Origin: Bacteroidota bacterium
GTDB lineage: Bacteria > Bacteroidota > Bacteroidia > Bacteroidales > JAADJA01
Direction of reading: 5' to 3'
Length of the DNA stretch: 64,000 bases
Assembly: GCA_020444515.1 (NCBI GenBank)
Contig: JAHLKX010000010.1
Location: forward strand, 62,001 to 126,000
The notes beneath the pieces are model-generated. The model ran no database searches, was not told the DNA's origin, and saw nothing but the letters and a program-made list of their open reading frames with translations. This document shows, in pieces, positions 36,501-44,131 of the stretch. Numbering within the stretch: the stretch's first letter is position 1; each line of letters starts with the position of its first letter. The position numbers and the translations under genes are program-made.

Positions 36501-39085
36501 GATTTCCAGCTCAGATCTATATCATGAACATCGATTATGGCGTCGGAATTAGCATCACCGGCAACCATTCCCCATTTTCCGTTATCCAACTGACTATATC
36601 CATCCTCTCCAAGAAATATTGTATTTTCATTTACAGTGAAGTCTACAGGGTATTTATTATTCACTTTAATCAAAGGTTGTGAAGATAAAATTCCCAAATG
36701 GTTACGGTGCCAAATCGCTAAATATAATTCATTTTCAATCAACAAAGAAAATTGTATATTTTCACTTCCATTTTTGTTGATGATCGTTCCATCATCTAAT
36801 AATAAACATGCTTGCCTCACTTTTGGTGCAGCATCAAAAGCGGAATTAGCATCTTCACTATCTCTTAGTTCAAGTAATACCCAGTCAACAATGCTATTTT
36901 CTGTTAAATTAATTGTGCTCTCTGTTCCAAAATAATACCAAGGGAATTTATCAAAAGGTTGATCAATAGGTAATAGTTCTTCGTCAGATAAACTATTAGT
37001 CATATTTTGACTTAGGTAAGGACCCTCAAGGTAAACTTTTGCATTAACATATTTAGGTAAAGGATCAATGAATAACTCAATTTCTTCATCTCCCGATGGA
37101 TATCTTAAATTATCTGTTCCTTGCATAGCTTCAAAGTGATAATGGTGATACCCTTCATTAAATTGATTTGGCTGGGTAGTATAGGTAAAGTGCATTGTAT
37201 AATCCCCAGAAGACTGTCCTTGCATTTGAAATGTTTCATCATCAAATACCAAGTTAACAAATTCAGGTTCAATAAATGGATAAAAATAGTAATAGTAATC
37301 AATGTTAAATTCACGTATTATATCAGATTGTCCACTTTCAGGTTCAACAAATCCGTTTATAATTGAGCAAGCGTCTGTTGTTACGGTTATTTCTGAAGTA
37401 CCGGTCTCACCCTGATCATCTGTTGCCTTCACTTCGATATTATTCAATCCGTTCACTAAATTGATAGTTCCTGTAAAGTTTGGTTCCGAGTAATTTAAAT
37501 TTATCCATGAACTACCATTATTCTTAGCCATAACGCTTAAAATCTCCCTTCCGCAAATTTCACTTGAATAATCAACAGTGCCGAATAAATTTACTTGTGG
37601 TGTACTAATGAATGCTCCATCTTCAGGATTAGCAATATCTATAATTGGGTATGAGGGAGTTATATTCCAATCTTCATTAAATGGTATCCAAAAACTTTCA
37701 TTTGATTGCCAAGGTGTTATATCTGTATAATTCCATCTTGGCCATACACCTCCGTTTATTCCCCACCACTTATCAATAAATGTAAAATCCACATAGAAAT
37801 TTCCCTCATCAAGATTGTCAATTTCATTGCCATCAATTGTTATTACTTCTACAGGATGTTGGGGTTGCCAGCCAGTTGAGGTTGCATCCCATACATGCCA
37901 ATAAACTCTATCATAAGCTGGATCGTTTCTTTTGATTGTAAATCTCATAATAATATAGTCCACGTCACCTATTTCAGGGCTCTCGAAATCAACATCATAA
38001 TTTAGTATTATGTAATATTCATTATCATCCTCATTAAAGTATAAATTAACCCTTAAATATTTCTCAGGGTACATTCCCCAATTATGTTTATAAAATTTTG
38101 TGTATCCCAGATTACATGTACCAGCATATCCAGTTTCGGTGTTTTCAAGCATTTCAATAGCATTATTACTTTCTATCAGGCCCCTAAGACTCTGATAATC
38201 TACACATGACAAAAAATAGCTTATTGGTTGATCAATTAATTGCCATGCAACTTCCATAAATATATTATTAAAAATAACCATTGGAGATGTTGAAGTTAAT
38301 AGTATCGAAGCCTTGGGAATTGTTGTAAGATCACAGAGTGACTTCACAAAATGGTATGCCTCCTGATAACTAAAAGGCTGATTAACAGAAGTATAGCTTA
38401 ACAATTGATCTCCTATATAATACATATAAGTATATTCTGGTAATATTGAATTGAATGAAGCCCCTTCGATTGGCAATGGAAGATCTGCTAAACTTAGAAA
38501 ATTATTCTGCAACTCATATTCATTATAACCTTCAATAGCAATACTTAAGAGCTCATATTTTGAAATTTCTCCTAATAATGCAAATAAATCTTGACACTCT
38601 TCTATGGCTTGGATATGATATGATGTAACTTGCATTGGTGGTACTCTCTCATCTGTCATACAAGGAATTTCCGAATCTTTTGTTGTTTTTTGATAAAATG
38701 AATAGTTAAGTTTGAGCACGTCATTTATATATTTCTCCTGACTATTTTTATCAGAATATACTATGTAAGGTTGATATCCAATTACTGGTAATTTATTTAC
38801 AATATCCTTTTCGTCCTTTATAGCATCAAATTCATTATTAGAATGAATATGAAAAATATTGTATTTTTCTTTTTTTTGAATTATTGAGAATCCATTTTTA
38901 TTATTGAAGTAATCTTCAGCATTAATGGAATCATGTAACTTTATGTAAAAATCACTGGTAAGATAAGTGATTTCATCCTTATTCCAAACGCCTGATTTAA
39001 TTATGGAAAACACATTACTTACTTCCTGTGAAATTATACTTAATGGAATGATATTTAGTAGTATGATAATTACTCTTGTTTTCAT
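33566..39085 (-). CDS. Giant secreted FISUMP-repeat protein
   Basis: 1839 residues with a signal peptide (MKTRVIIILLNIIPLSIISQ). A unique N-terminal half (about 20-480) precedes a bacterial Ig-like segment (about 485-570) and a domain ending in a dockerin-like calcium site (GDANSDAIIDVHDIDL and DFDFDGQTNNVDKND, about 840-885). Three FISUMP (C-type-lectin-like) domains follow at about 905-1090, 1198-1425 and 1625-1839. Each starts with an IGDQCWFKEN-like motif and ends in SARCI/SVRCL/SIRCV. Fn3-like linkers with YYLRAYAIRNG-type repeats lie between them. No T9SS sorting domain ends the chain. A -7 box lies at 39114-39121. Its role is probably surface recognition; the link to the element is positional. 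Confidence 0.88.
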   Translation of the reverse strand: MKTRVIIILLNIIPLSIISQEVSNVFSIIKSGVWNKDEITYLTSDFYIKLHDSINAEDYFNNKNGFSIIQKKEKYNIFHIHSNNEFDAIKDEKDIVNKLPVIGYQPYIVYSDKNSQEKYINDVLKLNYSFYQKTTKDSEIPCMTDERVPPMQVTSYHIQAIEECQDLFALLGEISKYELLSIAIEGYNEYELQNNFLSLADLPLPIEGASFNSILPEYTYMYYIGDQLLSYTSVNQPFSYQEAYHFVKSLCDLTTIPKASILLTSTSPMVIFNNIFMEVAWQLIDQPISYFLSCVDYQSLRGLIESNNAIEMLENTETGYAGTCNLGYTKFYKHNWGMYPEKYLRVNLYFNEDDNEYYIILNYDVDFESPEIGDVDYIIMRFTIKRNDPAYDRVYWHVWDATSTGWQPQHPVEVITIDGNEIDNLDEGNFYVDFTFIDKWWGINGGVWPRWNYTDITPWQSNESFWIPFNEDWNITPSYPIIDIANPEDGAFISTPQVNLFGTVDYSSEICGREILSVMAKNNGSSWINLNYSEPNFTGTINLVNGLNNIEVKATDDQGETGTSEITVTTDACSIINGFVEPESGQSDIIREFNIDYYYYFYPFIEPEFVNLVFDDETFQMQGQSSGDYTMHFTYTTQPNQFNEGYHHYHFEAMQGTDNLRYPSGDEEIELFIDPLPKYVNAKVYLEGPYLSQNMTNSLSDEELLPIDQPFDKFPWYYFGTESTINLTENSIVDWVLLELRDSEDANSAFDAAPKVRQACLLLDDGTIINKNGSENIQFSLLIENELYLAIWHRNHLGILSSQPLIKVNNKYPVDFTVNENTIFLGEDGYSQLDNGKWGMVAGDANSDAIIDVHDIDLSWKSEAGENGYLNSDFDFDGQTNNVDKNDFIYENSGKFSQLPKFICGENFVDKRDGKLYHTIQIGDQCWFKENLNFNTINSWCYDDNISNCINKGRLYDWQSAIEACPKGWHLATDDDWKILEGYADSYFDIGDDEWNKVGERGNDAGLNLRSESCWVGNDLFGFSLLGAGMRFPDPDGSYAWEDYSEHWTSTKGIDILEGIYRRIHFYPSGRYDNNLMGYGFSARCINDQSKDIINSIKISENYYVTQTSIFCNATIFNDGGYAVEDRGICWNIETNPTLINNYISLGNGFGEFSGVLEGLNKNTVYYLRAYAIRNGETIYGNQVHVKTLNGQPCQDISYVDYGGQRYNTIKIGDQCWIKENMDVGKMTNIEIGQTNNGIIEKYCYNNLEINCELFGGLYNWDEMMQYSSIQGTQGICPSGWHIPTDSEFKILEGTCDSQFGVGDPIWNIFDDDRGSDVAYKLKTTNGWMWSATTNGNDSLGFSSLPTGSFIFEATSNGASIFYGMYNNGLYWTSTNYDPSGNGGTNPIFRMLYSSSNQINRGYWVDEKDGNSVRCLKNTDLSTVLTGSINNITYTSVNLTGEIVNIGSSIIEQYGHCWSTSPNPTILNDKTDLGTIDSLTVFNDDITGLVPGTTYYIKTYATNNSGTSYGNEVTFTTIQPNIPSLTTEGVTNITNTTATSGGNVINDGGSPVTAYGVCWSISQNPTILDAHTIEGSGVGLFISNISGLDQGTLYYLSAYATNSVGTAYGNEISFSTLGEDTLQCGTQITDIDGNQYNTVLIGNQCWMAENIKTTKDFAGNSIIRHCINNDTNYCNIYGGLYDWSTIMNGAVSSNTNPSGVQGICPDGWHIPSRSEWDELEEYLVTNFIGITEDNVANKLKSCRQVNSPLGGGCNTTDHPRWNESLTNYGTNEFGMGILPAGNWYPNYNWVLDVGSFSYMWTSTENGSMTVATGVSYNYGFLMSLGIGVTHGLSIRCVRD

Positions 39086-39113
39086 AAATGAAATATATTT
39101 GGTGTGTAATAAG

Positions 39114-39121
39114 CAAATATA
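39114..39121 (-). promoter_or_regulatory. -7 box (TATATTTG) of the giant FISUMP gene
   Basis: On the reverse strand TATATTTG lies 28 bp before the ATG at 39085. No second gene shares it. Confidence 0.6.
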
Positions 39122-39857
39122 TGAAATTTAACCTTTTAGCTAATATATTGGGTACTTATTGTATAAACTCCATATATTTCAGGATAAATATTGTTTTTAT
39201 TTTGATGAATAGTGAATTTCCATTTCATCTTAAATATCGCCCCTTCACCCTATCACAAAGCTATTTTCCATAAATTTTTTTAGCAAGCAAAATGAAAATT
39301 ATTTTTATTGGTTATTGGTTCATTCGCAAAATGTATAAAAATAATTTGGCTTACGCAATACCCTACCTTTCGTCATTTTACTTGCTAATCGTAAATGCAA
39401 AATACACACCCGCCCCTCATGGTTCAAGGCTACCGCCTTTCACTCCTAAATAATTTTGCATTTACTAAAAATTTATTCCAAATGAAGAGATGTTTACAGG
39501 TTGTAGGCGCCCTTGTGCGCAGGATTGTTCATTGGATAGCTGTAGGGTTCGATATAAAGCCGCAGAGCCACGATCTCTTTCTGGACGACATGATTATCAT
39601 TAAGAAATTGATCGCCTGTAACAGGATGAAAATCGCAACATCAACCTTCTGATAATTAATTTATTAGATAGGTGAAATTAACACAAAATTGTTCAAAATA
39701 AATTGGGATAGTTCACTAATTTTTATTAATTTTATACTACTTTCGTAGCACGTTCTTTTAGTACTGATCAACCATTCAGAAGGTCACAAATTCGAGACCT
39801 ATCAGAATTATCGATTATAACTATTTGATTATAAGCCCAAAAGGGGAAAGGTTCATT
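39122..39857. other. Non-coding right end of the element
   Basis: No convincing gene. Track ORFs 39088 and 39395 lack domains; the second spans the palindrome arm at 39453-39465, which argues against coding. Near the end are AAATTGGGATAG (39700-39711), the inverse of a left-end 12-mer, and AGGTCACAAATTCGAGACCT (39780-39799), which matches the left-end arm-type candidate. Confidence 0.5.
39391..39465. repeat. 13-bp perfect inverted repeat with C-rich loop
   Basis: GTAAATGCAAAAT (39391-39403) and ATTTTGCATTTAC (39453-39465) enclose a 49-nt loop containing CACCCGCCCCTCATGG. It resembles the style of the palindrome at 25.1 kb (AT-rich arms, pyrimidine-rich centre) and lies near the right end of the element. 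Confidence 0.6.
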
Positions 39858-39877
39858 CCCCAGCGGGATCACAAAAA
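39858..39877 (+). repeat. attR core: second copy of the tRNA-Lys 20-bp repeat
   Basis: This is CCCCAGCGGGATCACAAAAA, identical to 5419-5438. Upstream, GGTTC is still shared but the next three bases differ, so only the core is duplicated. A strong terminator follows, presumably the original one of tRNA-Lys. Confidence 0.88.
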
Positions 39878-39885
39878 AATGCAAG

Positions 39886-39911
39886 CCCACTCTGTTAAGA
39901 GTGGGTTTTTT
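39886..39911 (+). terminator. Rho-independent terminator, probably the original tRNA-Lys one
   Basis: CCCACTC, a 6-nt loop TGTTAA, GAGTGGG and six T. It lies 8 bp after the attR core, the distance expected for a tRNA terminator before the insertion. Confidence 0.8.
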
Positions 39912-40021
39912 ATTGCTTGAGCGTATCAAACTTTTTTGATAAAGCGATTGGAAGAAAAAACTCAAGGTCATAAAATGACCGGGCTTGCGTTTTGACGGAG
40001 ACAAAAGGGATCATGCAATAA

Positions 40022-40043
40022 TCCCAGCAGGATCACTCAAAGA
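40022..40043 (+). repeat. Degenerate third copy of the att core
   Basis: TCCCAGCAGGATCACTCAAAGA resembles the tRNA 3' end plus flank (CCCCAGCGGGATCACAAAAAGA) at about 18 of 22 positions. It could be the scar of an older integration at the same tRNA. Confidence 0.45.
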
Positions 40044-40069
40044 AAAAGCCACATTCGTAGAGGCTTTTT
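40043..40069 (+). terminator. Terminator after the degenerate att copy
   Basis: AAAAAGCC pairs with GGCTTTTT around an 11-nt loop; the T-run is part of the stem. It repeats the tRNA-end-plus-terminator arrangement of attR. Confidence 0.6.
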
Positions 40070-40631
40070 CATTTTATGATATCTGGGGCGATATTTTTTT
40101 CCTACTCTAACCAGATAACGCAGGAGAATCCAGCGGATCAGTTGATTAGAATACCAACACCTGTAACAAATGGCTTGCAAGTAGTTTTTTTTAGGGTCTA
40201 TTTTGAAAAGGTTTGACTTATAAAACTACTGTGTAGTTTTAACAGTTAATGTTTAATGATATCTTTAGGAAAGGCCAATGTTTCTTAAGAGCTATCTGTT
40301 ATTCCCCAGACATTTCCAACTTCTATATCGTTTTATAAAATAACGAACGCTTAACAAATCCACAATTAGAATTTATCTCATAAGGTGTTATCTTTTTAAA
40401 TGTTGCATACTATTTTACCTTGACATTAATCGAGTCACTATGCCTAATAGCTGCTGTTCCCCTATTACTTAGGCACCCCAAGGTATTTTTCCCGTAGATG
40501 CAGTAAGATTATGTTTTGAATCATGATGAAGTCCTATTTTTTCTTTTTGAGGTATGAGCAACAAATGAGAATTAAAATAAGAAAAGGTTAGATGTTAAGC
40601 TAATGCGACTAACTTTACCAGATTAAAATAT
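40070..40631. other. Intergenic region before the GH130 gene
   Basis: No gene seen in 560 bp. The only site noted is TAACTTTA (40610-40617), a -7-like box 14 bp before the ATG at 40632. It does not carry the 67-bp motif found at the promoters further right. Confidence 0.4.
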
Positions 40632-42110
40632 ATGAAAATGCAATTAACTGTAAACAGGAAAGATGCCAGATTCTCACCAGATTCAACAAGGGTAATAACG
40701 CGCTTTCTTTTCACGAACGAAGAAAGGGCAATAAATACCATCCGCACTGTCCTCAACATGTCAGCGAATGAAGCATCGGTTGCATTAAGCCAGGTGCTGA
40801 GAGATTATGCAATGCGGCATCGAAATATCTCAAAAATATTTGAAAAGAATTTTAATAAAATCGCCAATTTGTTTTCGTCTTTAAAAATTAATCCTGAGTT
40901 GCTCGAAATAACCCAAAAAATTCTCATCGGTGCCTATTTTACAATGGAATATTCAGTTGAATCGGCGGCTTTCTTTAATCCTTCCATTGTTGAACATCCC
41001 GATCAATCGGAAACCGGACCGGATGAAAAAAGAGTTATTCTAAGTTTCAGAGCCACCGGTGAAGGGCACATCTCTTCAATTGTTTTCCGGACAGGTATTT
41101 TAGACAAGTTTAATATGCTCAAGCTAGAGCCTGTGGGCAAAATGCTTGAAGAAGCTCAGCATATCCGAAGACATATATTTTCTAAAGAATCTTTTAAACG
41201 TAAACTGGATGAAATGCAGGATTTTCATGCCCTGATTCCATCCGAATTAATACTTGATAAGCTTGAAGAGAAATTTACATATGATCAGCTCAAAAGATGC
41301 ATTGATGATGCCAGAATGTCCATCGAGAATGCCGGTGATCATGAGATCCTTTTCAATCAGATCATCTGGCTCGCTTCGTCACATTACGAGCTCGAGTTTT
41401 CGCTGGACACCAACCTTTCAGAAAGGGTTATTTTCCCCGTTTCGGTAAACGAAAAAAACGGAATTGAAGATGCCCGGTTCGTCAAGTTTATGAATGATGA
41501 TAGTGAAACAACCTATTATGCCACCTATACCGCTTATGATGGCGTTTCGATATTACCTAAAATGCTTGACACCAAGGATTTTTATCATTTCAGGATATTG
41601 CCGCTTCATGGTGAAATTGCCCAGAATAAAGGAATGGCCATGTTTCCAAGGAAGGTGAATGGGAAATATGCCATGCTTTGCCGACTGGATGGGTTTAATA
41701 ATTATATTGCATTTTCCGATAAAATTAATATTTGGCGTGAGGCTAAATTATTACAACAGCCCAAGTTTCCCTGGGAAATCATTCAGATTGGTAATTGCGG
41801 CTCACCCATTGAAACACCTGAAGGTTGGCTGGTAATTACACATGGTGTTGGGCCTATGCGTGAATATGTATTAGGGGCATCGTTGTTTGAACTCCAAAAC
41901 CCATGGAAGGAAATTGGCAGACTAAAATCACCCTTATTAATGCCTAACATCGAAGAAAGAGAAGGATATGTTCCTAATGTAGTATATTCCTGCGGTTCAA
42001 TTATTCATAATGAGGATCTGATCATCCCTTATGCCATGTCGGATTATGCATCTACTTATGCTACTGTAAATTTAAGAGAACTTCTGAACGAGTTAAAAAA
42101 CTCAGAATAG
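40632..42110 (+). CDS. Glycoside hydrolase family 130-like protein (mannoside phosphorylase)
   Basis: 492 residues. The C-terminal two thirds read as the five-bladed propeller of GH130: IEDARFVKF, ATYTAYDG, KGMAMFPRKVNGKYAMLCRLDG, GSPIETPEGWLVITHGVGPMREYVLGASLFEL and YSCGSIIHNEDLIIPYAMSDYAS. The N-terminal about 230 residues form a helical region found in the longer mannosyl phosphorylase subgroup. GH130 enzymes phosphorolyse or hydrolyse beta-mannosides. In related genomes it often neighbours a GT4 glycosyltransferase like the one at 59.6-61.8 kb. Either ATG 40632 or 40638 may be used. Confidence 0.85.
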   Translation: MKMQLTVNRKDARFSPDSTRVITRFLFTNEERAINTIRTVLNMSANEASVALSQVLRDYAMRHRNISKIFEKNFNKIANLFSSLKINPELLEITQKILIGAYFTMEYSVESAAFFNPSIVEHPDQSETGPDEKRVILSFRATGEGHISSIVFRTGILDKFNMLKLEPVGKMLEEAQHIRRHIFSKESFKRKLDEMQDFHALIPSELILDKLEEKFTYDQLKRCIDDARMSIENAGDHEILFNQIIWLASSHYELEFSLDTNLSERVIFPVSVNEKNGIEDARFVKFMNDDSETTYYATYTAYDGVSILPKMLDTKDFYHFRILPLHGEIAQNKGMAMFPRKVNGKYAMLCRLDGFNNYIAFSDKINIWREAKLLQQPKFPWEIIQIGNCGSPIETPEGWLVITHGVGPMREYVLGASLFELQNPWKEIGRLKSPLLMPNIEEREGYVPNVVYSCGSIIHNEDLIIPYAMSDYASTYATVNLRELLNELKNSE

Positions 42111-42142
42111 CAATTGGTTAATTCTATGCCCTTGATGCACAA

Positions 42143-42209
42143 TGTGTGAATTATGTAACTCTTTACTTTAATTGTGTAATGCTTTCCTGAAGTTATGTTA
42201 CCAACTTTG
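42143..42209 (+). promoter_or_regulatory. Regulon promoter copy A
   Basis: TGTGTGAAT at 42143, ATTGTGTAA at 42171 and the -7 box CAACTTTG at 42202. The spacing (28 and 22 bp) is shared with six other promoters. It drives the 139-residue secreted protein at 42246. Confidence 0.8.
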
Positions 42210-42245
42210 CATGAAATAAATTAATTTATTGTATAAACATTTAAT

Positions 42246-42665
42246 ATGAAAGCGATAAAACTTGTATTTACATGCATGGTAATTTTAATTTCAAATGCAT
42301 TACTTGCCCAGGATCCCGCGAAAAACAATCTGGATTCACCTCCACCATGGGGTCCTGCCGGATATATAGATGTGAGGTATTACTACCTGCCCGATGTGGA
42401 ATCCTATTATGATATTTATGCGGAACAGTTTGTTTGTAATATCGATGGCGAATGGCTACACCGAAACCGACTTCCATCACAATACAGGAACTATGATCTA
42501 TATGAAGGATACAAAATCGTTATGGAAGATTATAAAGGCAATGCACCTTATAAGTTCTTTGAAGATCAAAAAGTAAAATATCCAATAGGTTATCGGGGCC
42601 CGGAACAAAAAACAATTGGTGAAAATCCGAATAAAGAAAATTCCGACAAGGAAATTAAAGATTAA
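42246..42665 (+). CDS. Secreted protein with YYYLPDVESYYDI motif
   Basis: 139 residues with a signal peptide (MKAIKLVFTCMVILISNALLAQ). The mature chain PPPWGPAGYIDVRYYYLPDVESYYDIYAEQFVCNIDGEWLHRNRLPSQYRNYDLYEGYKIV belongs to a family I have seen in Bacteroidota but cannot name functionally. The tail is charged and probably disordered. It is the first gene after regulon promoter A and stands alone. Confidence 0.75.
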   Translation: MKAIKLVFTCMVILISNALLAQDPAKNNLDSPPPWGPAGYIDVRYYYLPDVESYYDIYAEQFVCNIDGEWLHRNRLPSQYRNYDLYEGYKIVMEDYKGNAPYKFFEDQKVKYPIGYRGPEQKTIGENPNKENSDKEIKD

Positions 42666-42763
42666 AAAAGACTTTGATTAAATAATTGGGTTAAAGCATC
42701 GATTGCTTTGAATTTACAAGATTTAATAAACCGAATCATATTCCATGCCTCGCATTTCGTGAA

Positions 42764-42830
42764 TGTGTGAATCATGTAAATCTTTTCTTTAATTCTGCCA
42801 GGCTTCTTTTAAATCAAAAAATCACTATTG
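42764..42830 (+). promoter_or_regulatory. Regulon promoter copy B
   Basis: TGTGTGAAT at 42764 is intact; the second element is decayed (ATTCTGCCA at 42792); the -7 box is CACTATTG at 42823. The positions match the common 67-bp layout. It precedes the mini membrane protein at 42890. Confidence 0.65.
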
Positions 42831-42889
42831 TTCTGTAATCCTACTCAATCCTGTTTTCAAAGTAAACTGGAATTTTTAAACCTTATCCT

Positions 42890-43048
42890 ATGAGAATTTT
42901 TCTCTATATCATAGCTATTATTCTGATTGTCTTTTGGGCAATCGGATTCTTTTTTTACAATACCGGAGGTATAATTCACATTCTTCTTGCTTTGGCCCTA
43001 TTTGCAATATTACTAAGGATTTTAATGGGTCCAAAAACCATTTATTAA
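42890..43048 (+). CDS. Lmo0937/DUF5670-like mini membrane protein (1)
   Basis: 52 residues, missed by the ORF track: MRIFLYIIAIILIVFWAIGFFFYNTGGIIHILLALALFAILLRIL. Two hydrophobic segments are joined by YNTGGIIH. It is close to the proteins at 53962 and 55367 in this window and to the Lmo0937 family of stress-induced small membrane proteins. It is expressed from regulon promoter B. The molecular role of the family is unknown. Confidence 0.85.
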   Translation: MRIFLYIIAIILIVFWAIGFFFYNTGGIIHILLALALFAILLRILMGPKTIY

Positions 43049-43128
43049 AACCTTTTGCTTTCATGATCAGTTTTTGAAACCACACTAATTTGTTAATCAT
43101 TATTGGTGATGCCCATTCCATTGTGGAA

Positions 43129-43195
43129 TGTGTGAATCATGTAACTCTTTCCTTTAATTGTGTAATGCTTTCCAACTATAATGAAACCACCTTTG
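43129..43195 (+). promoter_or_regulatory. Regulon promoter copy C (best match)
   Basis: TGTGTGAAT at 43129, ATTGTGTAA at 43157 and CACCTTTG at 43188. Similarity to copy A extends over nearly 50 bp including ATGTAACTCTTT and ATGCTTTCC. It drives the two-repeat lipoprotein at 43255. Confidence 0.82.
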
Positions 43196-43254
43196 TAATG
43201 TGGAATAAATTCACATATGATCCTGCAGAACAGGAATAATAAAAATTTACCAAA

Positions 43255-44076
43255 ATGACTAAAATAAATAAACTAATTGCCTCACTAACGATACTCTTAT
43301 CAGTAACTATGCTGGTGTCCATCAGTGGTTGTCAAAAAGATGAAGAGCCTACACCTGTTCCTCCGAAGACAACCAGCTATAACCTGATGGCAGAAGATGT
43401 ACTTGGTATATCCGGGAGGGCCACATTTACAGAAACCAATAGCGGCGCAGTAACTATAGATATACTACTAACGGGTGCCGCTTCAGGAACGCATCCGGCA
43501 GAACTGTGCGTAAATTCGGCAGTTGAAGGTGGTTCAGTTATTATAACACTGAATCCCGTTGACGCAACCGGAAAAAGTTCAACAGTTGAAACTACGATGA
43601 CCTACGCACAACTGATTGTTTACGATGGTTTCATTCACGTACTTAAAAGCAGCACCGAACCCGATGTAATTTTAGCTCAAGGTGATATAGGCGGCAATGT
43701 AATAACTGCGACTAGTAAAACTTTTGAGCTGGATACGCTAGGTTCTTTTGGCGTGTCAGGCTCAGCCTTATTTGAAAAAAGGGTTAATGGAAACACCTTG
43801 TTAACCATTACCATATCAGGTGCTATAGCCGGCGAAATGTACCCGGCGACAATAAACCTGGGTTCAATCGAAACGGTGGGTGGAGGGCCTGTTGTAATGA
43901 CACTGAACGACGTCGATGGAACCTCCGGTAAAAGCTATACGAACATCCGAAAACTTGATAGTGGAATTGTAATTATATATGATAACTGGTTAGTTTACGA
44001 TGGTTACATAAATATTTATCAGGACTCGGTTAGTTTAAACAATATAATTTGTCATGGCAATATAGGATCGAATTAG
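43255..44076 (+). CDS. CHRD-like two-repeat lipoprotein
   Basis: 273 residues. The signal peptide ends in a lipobox (LVSISGC), so the mature protein is lipid-anchored. It contains two related repeats of about 110 residues: ISGRATFTETNSGAVTIDILLTGAASGTHPAELCV and VSGSALFEKRVNGNTLLTITISGAIAGEMYPATINL. Each ends with VYDGFIHV or VYDGYINI and a GNIG motif. The G-x-A-x-F...I-x-L-x-G pattern resembles CHRD domains. It lies behind regulon promoter C and 55 bp before the OmpA gene. The function is unknown. Confidence 0.75.
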   Translation: MTKINKLIASLTILLSVTMLVSISGCQKDEEPTPVPPKTTSYNLMAEDVLGISGRATFTETNSGAVTIDILLTGAASGTHPAELCVNSAVEGGSVIITLNPVDATGKSSTVETTMTYAQLIVYDGFIHVLKSSTEPDVILAQGDIGGNVITATSKTFELDTLGSFGVSGSALFEKRVNGNTLLTITISGAIAGEMYPATINLGSIETVGGGPVVMTLNDVDGTSGKSYTNIRKLDSGIVIIYDNWLVYDGYINIYQDSVSLNNIICHGNIGSN

Positions 44077-44131
44077 ACTAAAATTACTGATACTAAAAAT
44101 ACTATTTAATTGAATTTTAAAAAATACAACT

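Larger units (their letters stand above)
5419..39877. mobile_element. Integrated element in tRNA-Lys carrying defence cargo and a phage head module
   Basis: About 34.4 kb between 20-bp direct repeats, with an attL-adjacent tyrosine integrase and excisionase-like gene. Contents in order are integration and control genes, a type I restriction-modification cluster with extra defence genes, AT-rich secreted proteins, a gene-poor stretch, a phage packaging and capsid module without tail or lysis genes, and a 1839-aa secreted protein. Possible arm-type sites (AGGTnACnAATTCGAGACC) lie inside both ends, at 5532-5551 and 39780-39799. The flanks are core metabolism on the left and a stress/envelope region on the right. 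The boundaries are well supported; the class (satellite, decayed prophage or integrative element) is inferred. Confidence 0.85.

Noticed and set aside
33566-39085. Tail-fibre gene of the phage module
   Set aside because: The protein has a signal peptide and is transcribed convergently to the head genes, unlike a tail fibre.
33566-39085. Diversity-generating retroelement target
   Set aside because: FISUMP domains are suitable targets, but no reverse transcriptase and no template repeat were found in the window.
39395-39652. 85-residue ORF at the right end of the island
   Set aside because: It spans one arm of a perfect inverted repeat and has no family resemblance; coding is not supported.
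5419-39877. Conjugative element
   Set aside because: No relaxase, coupling protein or type IV secretion (Tra) genes are present between the att repeats.
39768-40004. Minus-strand ORF across attR
   Set aside because: It reads through the att core and the terminator hairpin, which are not coding.
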